From NCBI GenBank assembly GCA_020637055.1, contig JACJWR010000001.1, positions 682,001 to 746,000 of the forward strand: a stretch of 64,000 nucleotides of DNA. The letters are read 5' to 3'. How positions within the stretch are numbered: the first letter of the stretch is position 1; every line of letters starts with the position of its first letter. Under the pieces are notes generated by a model. It was not told where the DNA came from. It did no database searches and saw only the letters and a program-made list of their open reading frames with translations. This document shows, piece after piece, positions 42,765 through 50,967 of the stretch. Source of the stretch: Actinomycetota bacterium (GTDB taxonomy: Bacteria; Actinomycetota; Actinomycetes; S36-B12; UBA10799). The position numbers were made by a program, and so were the translations under genes.

Positions 42765-44474
42765 CTATGGCCTTCGCAGCCACACGGTCGCGTCGGCCGG
42801 AATCTCGACCACGTTGCTGCCAGTCGGCACTGTGGGATCCGAGGAGAGGATCGTGATCCCGACCGGGATTTCCGCAGGCAACGGCGCGGGAGTGCCACCG
42901 GTGTTGACTACGACGACGACGGGTTCCAGTTCGCTGGCGACCTCGAGGGCGAGCACCGCATCCGCCGCCTCCAGCCACCGGATTGCGCCGCGACCCAAGC
43001 CCGGGTGGATCGCCCGTAGCGACAGGGCCCGGCGATAGAGCATGAGCATCGACTCCGCGTCGGCGTCCTCGTTCTCGACGGTGTAGTGGCCCCACCCCTG
43101 CGGCATCGGCAGCCAGGTCTGCCGATTCGTCGAGAAGCCGTAGGGCGGTTCGTCGCCACTCCAGGGCATCGGCACCCGGCATCCGTCGCGGCCCCGCTCG
43201 GTGTGGCCGCTGCGCTCCCAGACCGGATCCTGCAGCACTGCTTCGGGCAGATCATCGACGTTGGGCAGACCGAGTTCTTGCCCGTTGTAGAGATAGACCG
43301 TGCCGGGCAGCGCACACATCAGCAGTGCCATCGCGCGGTGCCGACGGATGCCGAGGGCGACGTCCACCTCGGCCTGTTGATCCAGCGCCGGCACGTATTC
43401 GCCCACGAGTCGCAACGAGGTGCCGTAGCGGCTCACCGACCGCGGCATGTCGTGGTTGTCCGTCACCCACGTGGTGGGGGCGCCTACCGCGTCATTGGCC
43501 GCCAGCGCGGAGGTGATGGCGTCGCGGATCGCGTCGGCGTCCCATGGGCTTCGCGTGAACGAGAAGTTGAACGCGAGGTTCATTTCGTCCGGGCGCAGGA
43601 AGAGTGCCACGATCTCGGCCGGGGCCCCGGTCTCGACCACTGCCATCCGATCGCCGTCGAACGAGTCGAACACTGTGCGGAAGGCACGGTAGATGTCGTG
43701 CACTCCGCTGGCCTCATCTTTCGGGATCAGCGGTTGCTCGTCGGCCGTGTCGGGGAATCCCGGATCCTTCATCGGCGCATCCGACACGTCGATGCGGAAG
43801 CCGTCGATGCCGCGCCGCAACCAGAACCGGAGTACGTCGCTGAACTCCGGCAGCACGTCCGGGTTGCGCCAGTTGAGGTCGGGCTGTTCGGGCGCGAAGA
43901 GGTGGTAGTACCACTCGCCGGGGGTGCCGTCGGATTCGATGACCCGGGTCCACGAGGGCCCCCCGAAAACACTGCGCCAGTTGTTGGGTGGAAGCTCCCC
44001 GTGCTCACCCCGTCCCGGGCGGAACAGGTAGCGGTCACGCTCCGGGCTGCCCGGACCGGCGGCGAGCGCCGCCTGGAACCACGGATGCGCCTCCGAGGTG
44101 TGGTTCGGCACGAAGTCGAGCGTGATCTTCAGGCCGCGCTGATGGCAGGCGGCGATGAGATCGTCCATATCGGCCAGAGTGCCGAAGATCGGGTCGATGT
44201 CGCGGTAGTCGGCGACGTCGTAGCCGTGGTCGGCCTGTGGGCTCGACATGACCGGACCGAGCCAGATGCCGTCAACCCCGAGCGAATCGATGTAGTCGAG
44301 GTGGTCGATGATGCCGCGCAGATCGCCGATCCCGTCGCCGTTGCCGTCGGCGAACGAGCGAGGGTAGATCTGGTAGATCACCGCGTGCCGCCACCACTCG
44401 GCTCCGGTCACCTGAGCCGGCGAGTCGGATCCGTCGGCCCGCTCCCGGTGCGTCCCTGGGTTCGCGTCGCTCAC
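42765..44474 (-). CDS. Alpha-glucosidase-like GH13 enzyme
   Basis: GH13 motifs in order: DFVPNHTS, GFRIDVSDAP (nucleophile Asp), VVETGAP (acid Glu) and WVTDNHDM (stabilising Asp). 569 residues, and the short variant of the N-terminal YQIYPRSFADGNGDG shows the oligo-1,6-glucosidase/alpha-glucosidase subgroup. Acts on malto-oligosaccharides, trehalose or sucrose; which one is not clear. Cytoplasmic. Six bp before the K+ transport gene on the same strand. Confidence 0.9.
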   Translation of the reverse strand: MSDANPGTHRERADGSDSPAQVTGAEWWRHAVIYQIYPRSFADGNGDGIGDLRGIIDHLDYIDSLGVDGIWLGPVMSSPQADHGYDVADYRDIDPIFGTLADMDDLIAACHQRGLKITLDFVPNHTSEAHPWFQAALAAGPGSPERDRYLFRPGRGEHGELPPNNWRSVFGGPSWTRVIESDGTPGEWYYHLFAPEQPDLNWRNPDVLPEFSDVLRFWLRRGIDGFRIDVSDAPMKDPGFPDTADEQPLIPKDEASGVHDIYRAFRTVFDSFDGDRMAVVETGAPAEIVALFLRPDEMNLAFNFSFTRSPWDADAIRDAITSALAANDAVGAPTTWVTDNHDMPRSVSRYGTSLRLVGEYVPALDQQAEVDVALGIRRHRAMALLMCALPGTVYLYNGQELGLPNVDDLPEAVLQDPVWERSGHTERGRDGCRVPMPWSGDEPPYGFSTNRQTWLPMPQGWGHYTVENEDADAESMLMLYRRALSLRAIHPGLGRGAIRWLEAADAVLALEVASELEPVVVVVNTGGTPAPLPAEIPVGITILSSDPTVPTGSNVVEIPADATVWLRRP

Positions 44475-44567
44475 GTGCTAACGCTAGGTGAGCCCACGCC
44501 GGGATTGAGTGCCGAATCACCCTTCGGCGTCTACCATCTACCCCAGACGCCGGCGAAGGGCATGGGC

Positions 44568-45281
44568 ATGGGCGGACAACCCGGTTCACCGGGGCGTGGT
44601 ACTCCCGTGGGCCGCCGAGTGATCCTGGGCCTGCTGGGACTCGGTGCCGTCGGTGTCGCCGTGGGCAAGCCGCTCGGCGATGCCGTGTCGCGAATCACCC
44701 GCTCCGACCCGACCGGACTCACCGGCCTGCTTCCCGCCACGGCCGGGTTTCGCTATTACTCGGTCGTGGCGGAGGATCCGGTGATCCCCCCATCCGAGTA
44801 CCGACTGCAGGTGGGTGGCATGGTGGATCAGGCACGGTCCTGGTCGTTCGATGAGCTGGAAGCCCTCCCACAGACCGGACTGACCAGGGATTTCCAGTGC
44901 GTCACCGGCTGGCGGGTGCCCGACGTGCCATGGTCCGGTGTGTTGCTGACGGAGATCCTGAACCGCAGCGAGGTGCGCCCGGGTGGGACTGCTGTGGCCT
45001 TCGACTCCTACGACGGCGAGTACACCGAGTCGCTTTCTCTGGAGCAGGCGCGCCGACCGGACATGCTCGTGGCCACCCGGATGTTCGGTGAGCCGATCGA
45101 CAATCCGCACGGCGGCCCGGTGCGCCTGCTGGTCGCGCCGATGTACGGCTACAAGTCGTTGAAATGGCTCAGCGGCATCAGGGTCACGGCCGCCGTAGAA
45201 CCCGGGTACTGGGAGCAGCGGGGATACGACGTCGACGCGTGGGTGGGCTCGTCCAACGGCCGTCGTGATGAACCCGTCTAA
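44568..45281 (+). CDS. Molybdopterin-dependent oxidoreductase (sulfite oxidase/MsrP-like), Tat-exported
   Basis: A twin-arginine-like start (VGRRVILGLLGLGAVGV) and a Mo-binding domain with the ligand cysteine in DFQCVTGWRVPDVPW and MYGYKSLKWLSG. 237 residues from ATG 44568, which has AAGG at good distance; the ATG at 44562 is too close. It overlaps the cytochrome b gene. The pair resembles MsrP/MsrQ, which repairs methionine sulfoxide, but the substrate is unproven. Confidence 0.85.
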   Translation: MGGQPGSPGRGTPVGRRVILGLLGLGAVGVAVGKPLGDAVSRITRSDPTGLTGLLPATAGFRYYSVVAEDPVIPPSEYRLQVGGMVDQARSWSFDELEALPQTGLTRDFQCVTGWRVPDVPWSGVLLTEILNRSEVRPGGTAVAFDSYDGEYTESLSLEQARRPDMLVATRMFGEPIDNPHGGPVRLLVAPMYGYKSLKWLSGIRVTAAVEPGYWEQRGYDVDAWVGSSNGRRDEPV

Positions 45282-45891
45282 GTCGGGGGACGTTCGCCGG
45301 TTCGATCGTGCCGAACGCTTGACACACCGCATCTTCGCCCTGCTCATGGGCGTGTGCCTGGTGACGGCGGCGCTGCTCTACATCCCCGCTTTGGGGGGTC
45401 TCGTCGGACAGCGCGACGTGGTGCGGATGGTGCATCTCGTGGCCGGATTCGCGTTGCCGGTGCCACTGCTGGTCGGCTACCTGGTGTCCAGGTCGTTTCG
45501 CGTCGATGTCGCCCGGCTGGGCCGCTTCCAGCGGACCGATTGGGAATGGCTGCGGCGTCGGGATCGGCGCACCGCCGGACTCTTGGTCGGCAAGTTCAAT
45601 GCTGGTCAGAAACTCAATGCCGCCTTCACGGTGGGTTCGTTGTTGGTGCTACTCGCCACCGGTTCGGTGATGACCTTCGCATCGTGGTTTCCCGACTACA
45701 TCCGTACCGGATCGACGTTCACGCACGGCTGGTTCGCCATCGCGGTCGCAGTGGTCGCGGCCGGGCATCTGTGGATGGCGTACGGCGACCCCGAAGCGCG
45801 GCGGGGCATGCGTACCGGAGTGGTGAGCGAAGCCTGGGTTCAGCGCAACCATCCGGGCGAGGTCGTCGACGTCGACCAGCCGGGGCGGTAG
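45268..45891 (+). CDS. Cytochrome b561-like membrane protein
   Basis: 207 residues, four helices with His residues in LTHRIF, MVHLVAG, FTHGWF and AGHLWM, two pairs that can hold haem b. It overlaps the molybdenum enzyme by 14 bp and most likely passes quinol electrons to it. A GTG at 45265 is an alternative start. Similar to MsrQ or formate dehydrogenase gamma subunits. Confidence 0.82.
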   Translation: MNPSKSGDVRRFDRAERLTHRIFALLMGVCLVTAALLYIPALGGLVGQRDVVRMVHLVAGFALPVPLLVGYLVSRSFRVDVARLGRFQRTDWEWLRRRDRRTAGLLVGKFNAGQKLNAAFTVGSLLVLLATGSVMTFASWFPDYIRTGSTFTHGWFAIAVAVVAAGHLWMAYGDPEARRGMRTGVVSEAWVQRNHPGEVVDVDQPGR

Positions 45892-45924
45892 TGCGGCCAG
45901 CATGGCTACCGGCGCGATCGACGC

Positions 45925-46125
45925 TTCGTGCGGGCAGCCGCCATCGAGCTACCCAGGGCTATCCGCATCAACAGTGTCAGTCCGACTGCGGTGACGGAAT
46001 CGATGCCCACGATCGGGGCACTGTTCGCCGGGTTCAAGTCGGTCCCGGCAGCTGATGCGGCGCTCGGCTATGTGCGCAGCGTCGAGGGAGCCCAGACCGG
46101 TCAGGTGTATCGGATGCTCGGCTAG
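45925..46125 (+). pseudogene. Short-chain dehydrogenase remnant (C-terminal 66 residues)
   Basis: FVRAAAIELPRAIRINSVSP and EGAQTGQVYRMLG match the last third of an SDR of the kind that ends with VEGAQTGQVYRV. The cofactor-binding and catalytic parts are absent, and no start with a ribosome site precedes it. The 33 bp to the cytochrome b stop hold no more of it. A deletion remnant is the simplest reading. Confidence 0.7.
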
Positions 46126-46172
46126 CGACGCCGTCCGGCCGTACCCGTCGGCAGGCTGCCAAGATGGGTGTC

Positions 46173-46658
46173 ATGGGCACCGAGATCGAGCGCAAGTTTC
46201 TGGTCCACGGCGACAGTTGGCGCGAGCAGGTGGAGTCTGAACGCAGAATCGTGCAGGGCTACATCGCCCACACCGACACGACCACGGTTCGGGTGCGAGT
46301 GGTGGGCGAGCAGGCGATGCTCACCATCAAGGGGGTGTCGCACGGAATCAGCCGCAGCGAGTACGAGTACCCGGTGCCGGTGGCCGATGCGCTCAGCATG
46401 CTCGAGGAGTTGGCGACCGACCCCGTCATAGACAAGGTCCGCTACCTGATCCCATTCGGCGAGCACCTGTGGGAACTCGATGTTTTCGCCGGCGACAATG
46501 CCGGCCTGGTCATGGCTGAAATCGAACTCGCCGATGCCGACGAGGGTTTCGAACTGCCGGGCTGGGCCGGACCCGAGGTCTCCGACGATGATCGTTTCTA
46601 CAACGTCAATCTGGCGCGGCGGCCCTTCCGCGAGTGGGCCGACGAGGCGCCGGCCTGA
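46173..46658 (+). CDS. CYTH domain protein
   Basis: It begins MGTEIERKFLV, the ExExK motif of the CYTH (adenylyl cyclase/thiamine triphosphatase) tunnel fold, and has further charged strands such as VRVRVVG and LTIKG. 161 residues. Likely a triphosphate-binding metal enzyme, inorganic triphosphatase being most common in bacteria. An ATG at 46164 is in frame. Confidence 0.88.
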   Translation: MGTEIERKFLVHGDSWREQVESERRIVQGYIAHTDTTTVRVRVVGEQAMLTIKGVSHGISRSEYEYPVPVADALSMLEELATDPVIDKVRYLIPFGEHLWELDVFAGDNAGLVMAEIELADADEGFELPGWAGPEVSDDDRFYNVNLARRPFREWADEAPA

Positions 46659-46668
46659 GGTCGTCCAG

Positions 46669-47088
46669 ATGGCCGACGAGTTTTCGGCGTGGGAACGGCG
46701 GATAGCCGAGGGTTATCGCCGCGTCGACGGGCGAGATCTGGCTGCGACGGAGGAGTTGTACGCACATCCTTGGGCGGTGCTCTGCCACGACACCGGGCCC
46801 GATCCGCTGTTCGTCTATGCCAATCTCACCGCCCAGCGACTCTGGGAGCGACCATTGGCTCAGTTCGTCGGTTGGCCGTCGCGGTTCACTGCGCCGGAGG
46901 AGGAGCGGGCCGCACGTGCGGCGGCACTGCGCGAGGGGGACGTGGTGCGCGGCTACCAAGGTGTGCGCATCAGCGCCAGTGGACGGCGATTCCGGATCAG
47001 CGATGCGATGATCTTCACCGTGGCCCAGGACGGATTGATCGTGGGGCAGGCAGCCGTCGTGCCCCGCTGGGAGTATCTGCCGGATTGA
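46669..47088 (+). CDS. MEKHLA domain protein
   Basis: 139 residues including HPWAVLCHDTGPDPLFVYAN and AQRLWERPLAQFVGWPSRF, the PAS-like MEKHLA motif. The domain is known in plant regulators and as stand-alone bacterial proteins. The ATG at 46669 overlaps nothing and lies 10 bp after the CYTH gene. Ligand unknown. Confidence 0.85.
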   Translation: MADEFSAWERRIAEGYRRVDGRDLAATEELYAHPWAVLCHDTGPDPLFVYANLTAQRLWERPLAQFVGWPSRFTAPEEERAARAAALREGDVVRGYQGVRISASGRRFRISDAMIFTVAQDGLIVGQAAVVPRWEYLPD

Positions 47089-47115
47089 GTCGGGTCCGGC
47101 GGTGCCGCGGGCCGG

Positions 47116-47577
47116 TCAGGTGGCTTCCGCCGCTGCTGCTATATCGCGCAGATCTGCTGCCATCACCCGCTTCGTGATCATGGCGCCGAGCCGACCGAAG
47201 AGCGCCCACGCCACCTTCGAGGCAAGACCTGCGTCGGCCTGTTCGCCGGTGAACTCCATCCGAATCACCGATCCGCCGCCGACGGCGCGGACGGTGAATT
47301 CGGTCGTGTAGTGCACGCCTGATGCGGTGGCAACGATCACCGTGCGATGTGGAGGTTCGACCGTCTCCACCGTCATCTCCTGGGTCTCGGTGCGGCCCAT
47401 CATCGAGCGGGTTTCCCGCCAGGTCGTACCGACCGCGTAGGGCCCCGGGGTGAGCACCTCGATGCGCGTCACGCCGCTGAGCACATCGGGCGCGGAGGTC
47501 AGGTCGGTGAGCACCGCCCAGATCCGATCGACGTCGGCGGTGGAGGACTGCTCCAGCATGATCGTGTGCCCGGCCAT
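47116..47577 (-). CDS. SRPBCC family protein (polyketide cyclase-like)
   Basis: A 153-residue START/Bet v1-type fold with MLEQSSTADVDRIWAVLTDL at the start and a long C-terminal helix. These hold hydrophobic ligands in a cavity. No catalytic residues are evident. Convergent with the MEKHLA gene, with 27 bp between. Confidence 0.8.
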   Translation of the reverse strand: MAGHTIMLEQSSTADVDRIWAVLTDLTSAPDVLSGVTRIEVLTPGPYAVGTTWRETRSMMGRTETQEMTVETVEPPHRTVIVATASGVHYTTEFTVRAVGGGSVIRMEFTGEQADAGLASKVAWALFGRLGAMITKRVMAADLRDIAAAAEAT

Positions 47578-47755
47578 GGGACAACTCCTCGGCTTCGGTC
47601 GGCGGTCAGGTACCCGCTAGGTATCGTCGCGCACGCCGGGGAGGGATTCCAGCGGTGCACTGCCGGGCGGTGTTGTGTCCGATGGTGTCGGGGCGGTCCG
47701 AGCGTCGACGACCCCGGGCGTATAAGGTCGTGCGTTGCCGGGGTTCACCCGGCAA

Positions 47756-47828
47756 GCCGCCTTAGCTCAGTCGGCAGAGCGACGCACTCGTAATGCGTAG
47801 GTCGACGGTTCGATTCCGTCAGGCGGCT
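47756..47828 (+). tRNA. tRNA-Thr (anticodon CGT)
   Basis: Cloverleaf closes cleanly: acceptor GCCGCCT/AGGCGGC, D stem GCTC/GAGC, anticodon stem ACGCA/TGCGT with loop CTCGTAA, T stem GACGG/CCGTC with TTCGATT. The CGT anticodon reads ACG. No CCA is encoded. Its 3' half is duplicated about 890 bp downstream. Confidence 0.97.
47794..47811 (+). repeat. Left direct repeat within tRNA-Thr (attL-like)
   Basis: TGCGTAGGTCGACGGTTC covers the anticodon-stem 3' strand through to the T loop, the usual crossover region for tyrosine integrases. It is identical to 48683-48700. Confidence 0.75.
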
Positions 47829-47886
47829 CCGATTTCAGGCTTCTGACCTGCGGCGATGCCGAGGTGGCGGTTTCAGGCTTTGCGGT

Positions 47887-47907
47887 TGTGTGCCAGTTTG
47901 TGTGCCA
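47887..47907 (+). repeat. Paired TGTGTGCCA repeats
   Basis: TGTGTGCCA at 47887-47895 and 47899-47907, offset by 12 bp. A third copy is at 48561-48569. Spacing of about one helix turn fits integrase arm-type sites. Confidence 0.5.
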
Positions 47908-48006
47908 TCAGACCCTGCGGACGGCATAGCGTCTAGCGCGCATGCCGCTGTTGTTGTGTTGAAGAGGCTACTTGACTCCCGGCTGGCGTCAAGGGATAGT
48001 TGACAC

Positions 48007-48243
48007 GTGGAGATCCGCTCGTCGGCGTTCAGGCACGGGATCGACGAGGCTGACATATTGCAGGCCTGGCGGCATGCGTTGCGGCTGGTCGAGTACGAGT
48101 ACGAGTACGAGGGAGAGGAACGCCTTCTCGTGATCGGGTCCGATCGTCACGGCGGTCTGCTCGAGGTGGTGGCCGTTCCGGCGGCGACGCCGACACGGAT
48201 TATCCACGCCGACCGCCCCGTCCGAAGTTGTACGACTACTTGA
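48007..48243 (+). CDS. Toxin-like protein, frame shifted near the C-terminus
   Basis: 78 residues: RSSAFRHGIDEADILQAWRH and ERLLVIGSDRHGGLLEVVAV match small actinobacterial proteins that are paired with an antitoxin. The family normally ends RPKLYDYL or similar; here that end (RPKLYDYLK, 48219-48248) is in another frame. A single missing C in the CCCC run at 48216-48219 would explain it. GAGTAC is repeated three times (48091-48108), giving an EYEYEY stretch. The annotated frame stops at 48243, the other at 48248. Confidence 0.65.
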   Translation: MEIRSSAFRHGIDEADILQAWRHALRLVEYEYEYEGEERLLVIGSDRHGGLLEVVAVPAATPTRIIHADRPVRSCTTT

Positions 48244-48259
48244 AATGAGGTGAGCGCAG

Positions 48260-48502
48260 ATGGCCACGAAGACCCACGATGACAAGACCGGCCTGTCGGC
48301 GCTGGACCCTGCGGTCACGCCGGCACGCGACGCAGCCCATTTCCGCCGGATCATTCAAGCCAGAGCGGATCTAGCCGCGGCCGAGGAGGAGCTGCGTGAG
48401 GCTGTCCGGGCGGCGCGGGAGGCCGGTGACTCCTGGACCATCATCGGTGCAGCCTTGGAGACCACGCGCCAGGCAGCTCAGCAGCGTTTCGGGCGCGACT
48501 GA
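48260..48502 (+). CDS. Antitoxin-like helix-turn-helix protein
   Basis: 80 residues with a helical middle (AHFRRIIQARADLAAAEEEL) and a C-terminal DNA-binding-like turn (GDSWTIIGAALETTRQAAQQ, then RFGRD). GAGGTGA lies seven bases upstream of the ATG and overlaps the restored toxin stop, the typical close spacing of a toxin/antitoxin pair. Function is inferred. Confidence 0.65.
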   Translation: MATKTHDDKTGLSALDPAVTPARDAAHFRRIIQARADLAAAEEELREAVRAAREAGDSWTIIGAALETTRQAAQQRFGRD

Positions 48503-48560
48503 GCACGGCCGTCGGCAAGCGGCCGCAAGCAGCGACGGCGTCCTGACTCGACGCCAGATC

Positions 48561-48569
48561 TGTGTGCCA
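48561..48569 (+). repeat. Third TGTGTGCCA repeat
   Basis: The same 9-mer in the same orientation, 114 bp before the right direct repeat. The rest of 48503-48789 shows no gene that I can support. Confidence 0.4.
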
Positions 48570-48682
48570 CCAGGATGAACAGAGGGGGACTTCAGTGGCC
48601 GGTCCTGGACGGTGGCACGCCTCTGACCAGTACCGATGCGCAGTCAGCGCACCCTTGGAGTTCACCTAGTGCCGACCCTTGG

Positions 48683-48700
48683 TGCGTAGGTCGACGGTTC
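48683..48700 (+). repeat. Right direct repeat (attR-like)
   Basis: An exact 18-bp copy of part of the tRNA-Thr gene, with no matching sequence on either side. Lies 89 bp before the isochorismatase start. Confidence 0.7.
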
Positions 48701-48789
48701 TCCGCCCGCAGGACATCGCCCTCCGGTTGCGCCACACTTCGGGTCCTCAACTGTGTTCGTGGCGGCTGGTCGCTGGAGGGAGCGGATTC

Positions 48790-49437
48790 ATGGGTTCACA
48801 GAGCTTCATGGGTTCACGGAGCGGGTCGCGGACGGCCCTCGTCATCGTCGACCTCCAGCAGGACTTCTGTGAGGGCGGCGCTCTGCCGGTTGAGGGTGGT
48901 CGCGACCTCGCGGTGCGGATCTCCGACTACGTTCGAGCGTGCCGAGGTGACTACGTGCTGGTGGTCACGACGCGGGATTGGCACGAGCCAGATGGCACCA
49001 ATGGTGGACACTTCGCCGCACCCGGCACCGACCCCGACTTCCTGCATACCTGGCCGGTGCACTGCGTGCAGGGGACACCGGGCGCCGCCTATGTCGAGGA
49101 GTTCGCCCCGCTGCTGGATGTGGTGGATGCCGAGATCCTGCAAGGTCAGGGGGATCCCGGCTACTCGGCATTCAGCGGGGCCACCAGCGATGGGCACACG
49201 CTGGAGGATCTGCTGGCCGGGGTGGAGGCAGACTCGGTCGAGGTGGTGGGCCTTGCCACCGACTACTGCGTCTCGGCGACCGCAGTCGACGCTGCCGCAA
49301 ACCCCGAACGGGAGGTGGCGGTGTTGTTGGATCTCTGCCGGGAGGTGCACAGTTCCACCGCGCTGGCCGCGGTCAATCGGATGTTGGACGCCGGTGTGGT
49401 GATCCGCTACGCAATCCCGCTCGGCGCCGACCGCTGA
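48790..49437 (+). CDS. Isochorismatase/nicotinamidase-family hydrolase
   Basis: Catalytic Asp in IVDLQQDF (D21), metal-site DWH (D63/H65) and nucleophile Cys in ATDYCVSATA (C160). The expected catalytic Lys appears as Gln (Q118 in EILQGQGD). 215 residues from ATG 48790, with GGAGGG nine bases upstream; a second in-frame ATG (48808) sits inside a duplicated 10-mer. Nicotinamide is the usual substrate, but the Lys change makes activity uncertain. Confidence 0.85.
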   Translation: MGSQSFMGSRSGSRTALVIVDLQQDFCEGGALPVEGGRDLAVRISDYVRACRGDYVLVVTTRDWHEPDGTNGGHFAAPGTDPDFLHTWPVHCVQGTPGAAYVEEFAPLLDVVDAEILQGQGDPGYSAFSGATSDGHTLEDLLAGVEADSVEVVGLATDYCVSATAVDAAANPEREVAVLLDLCREVHSSTALAAVNRMLDAGVVIRYAIPLGADR

Positions 49438-49516
49438 CTCCGGGCCGCGTCGACCTTGGAGTACCCGACTGCGGTCCGCGTTGACATCCGGGCGACCGGC
49501 GCGGGAGTCTCCCGAC

Positions 49517-50902
49517 ATGAGTCCGGGCCAACCGAGTCCACGCCTTGTGGCCGCAGCTGTGCTCACCGGAACGCTCACCATCCTCGACCTCGCGATCGTG
49601 TTGCCCGTGCTCACGGCCATCGGTCGCGATCTGGATGCGTTGTCCGAAGTGTCGTGGCTGGTCGCTGCGTACCTGGTCGCCTCGACCGTCACCATTCCGG
49701 TCTGGGGTCGCGCGATGGATCTGCGAGGCGAGCGCACGGCGGTGCTCTCGTCGCTGGTGATTCTGATGATCGGTCTGGTGCTCGCTGTGCTGGCCCCCAG
49801 CATGACGGCACTCATCGCGGCTCGGGTGGTGCAGGGCATCGGCGCCGGTGGCACGGTCACCTTCGGGCAGGCAGTGCTCGCGGCTCGATGCGACAAGGCC
49901 CGTCGGGCCCGGCTGCAAGTCTGGTACCAGGCTTCATACGGCATCACCTTCGCCGTTGGTCCGCTGCTCGGCTCGGCACTCGCCCGCGACTCCTGGCGCT
50001 GGGTATTCGTCGTGATCATGCCGTTCGTCGTGGTGGCGTTCCTGCTCTACCTGGGGCAACTGCGCAAGGCTCCGGAAGCGAAGGACCTTCCACCGTTCGA
50101 CGTCAGGGGAAGCCTCCTGGTGACCGTGTGGATGGTCGCCCTGCTCGTCGGGGTCGAGTTGCTGCCGGTGGATGGGTCGGCGAAGTGGATCGGGTTCGCG
50201 GCGGCAGTCATCGCGACCCCGTTGCTCGTCTCGCACTTCAAGTCGGCTCCGAATCCGCTAATACCTCGGGGGATCTTCGGAAATCGGGTGATCGTGCTGG
50301 CGTCGGCGATCATGATGCTCATCGGCTTCGCCCAGTTCGCATTCGTGACCTACCTGCCGGCGCTCTCAGAACTCTACGACCGGCGGGTCAACACCGGAAT
50401 CGCGGTCGCGCTCATGATGGTTCCCTACGTGCTCCTCGGTGCCGTCGGCGGCATGCTCGCGCTGAAGACAGGGACGCGAGTATTGGGGTTGTTCGCGTCG
50501 GTGGGCACCATAGTCGCGGGCCTGATCGTCACCTGGGCGCTCAATCTGCCGGGGCTCTACCTCGCGGCCGTGGTCATGGGAGTGTCGTTGGCCATGACGA
50601 TGATCCCCATGCTGTTGCTGTGCCAGCACGCTGCGGCCCACGCCGACATGGGGGCCGCAACCAGTCTGCCGATCCTGATGCGCAACTTCGGCGGTGCCCT
50701 GGGCGCCGCCGTCATCGCTGCCCTCGCCGCCGGATCCGCGACTTCGCGCGAGCCCGCATCCGACTTGGCGCAGGCGTTCTGGGCGGTCGTTGCCGTGGGC
50801 GTGGTCGCCCTTGTCGTCGCCGTCTTCATGCCGCGCCGGGCCAAGGAGTTCGAACTCCTCGCCGACAATGAGCCCCAGGTGCCCATGCATCACCACGCGT
50901 AG
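49517..50902 (+). CDS. MFS drug-efflux-like transporter (DHA2 type)
   Basis: 461 residues with about 14 helices; motif A-like WGRAMDLRGERTA, motif C-like SYGITFAVGPLLGSALA and an early LDLAIVLPVLTAIGRDL. Ends with an acidic, His-rich tail. The start at 49517 has GGGAG upstream. Proton-driven export of drugs or lipids is the family role; substrate unknown. Confidence 0.9.
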   Translation: MSPGQPSPRLVAAAVLTGTLTILDLAIVLPVLTAIGRDLDALSEVSWLVAAYLVASTVTIPVWGRAMDLRGERTAVLSSLVILMIGLVLAVLAPSMTALIAARVVQGIGAGGTVTFGQAVLAARCDKARRARLQVWYQASYGITFAVGPLLGSALARDSWRWVFVVIMPFVVVAFLLYLGQLRKAPEAKDLPPFDVRGSLLVTVWMVALLVGVELLPVDGSAKWIGFAAAVIATPLLVSHFKSAPNPLIPRGIFGNRVIVLASAIMMLIGFAQFAFVTYLPALSELYDRRVNTGIAVALMMVPYVLLGAVGGMLALKTGTRVLGLFASVGTIVAGLIVTWALNLPGLYLAAVVMGVSLAMTMIPMLLLCQHAAAHADMGAATSLPILMRNFGGALGAAVIAALAAGSATSREPASDLAQAFWAVVAVGVVALVVAVFMPRRAKEFELLADNEPQVPMHHHA

Positions 50903-50967
50903 CCCTCGGCCTACGAACCTGCCTACCCCGTCTTCCTCGGAGTCGATCTTTCCTTGACCCACCACAC

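Larger units (their letters stand above)
47794..48700. mobile_element. Probable remnant of a tRNA-integrated element (no integrase)
   Basis: An exact 18-bp direct repeat (47794-47811 inside the tRNA, and 48683-48700) bounds 871 bp. Inside are a toxin-like/antitoxin-like pair and three TGTGTGCCA repeats, two next to the tRNA and one near the right end, in the layout of integrase arm sites. No integrase or replication gene remains. Alternative: a chance tRNA fragment left by other rearrangement. Confidence 0.5.

Noticed and set aside
42765..44474. Operon of GH13 with K+ transport as a functional unit
   Set aside because: The genes are close (6 bp), but I know of no link between alpha-glucosidase and KtrB; kept as a remark only.
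48091..48108. GAGTAC triple as a separate regulatory repeat
   Set aside because: It lies in the toxin-like coding frame and reads EYEYEY; treated as part of that gene.
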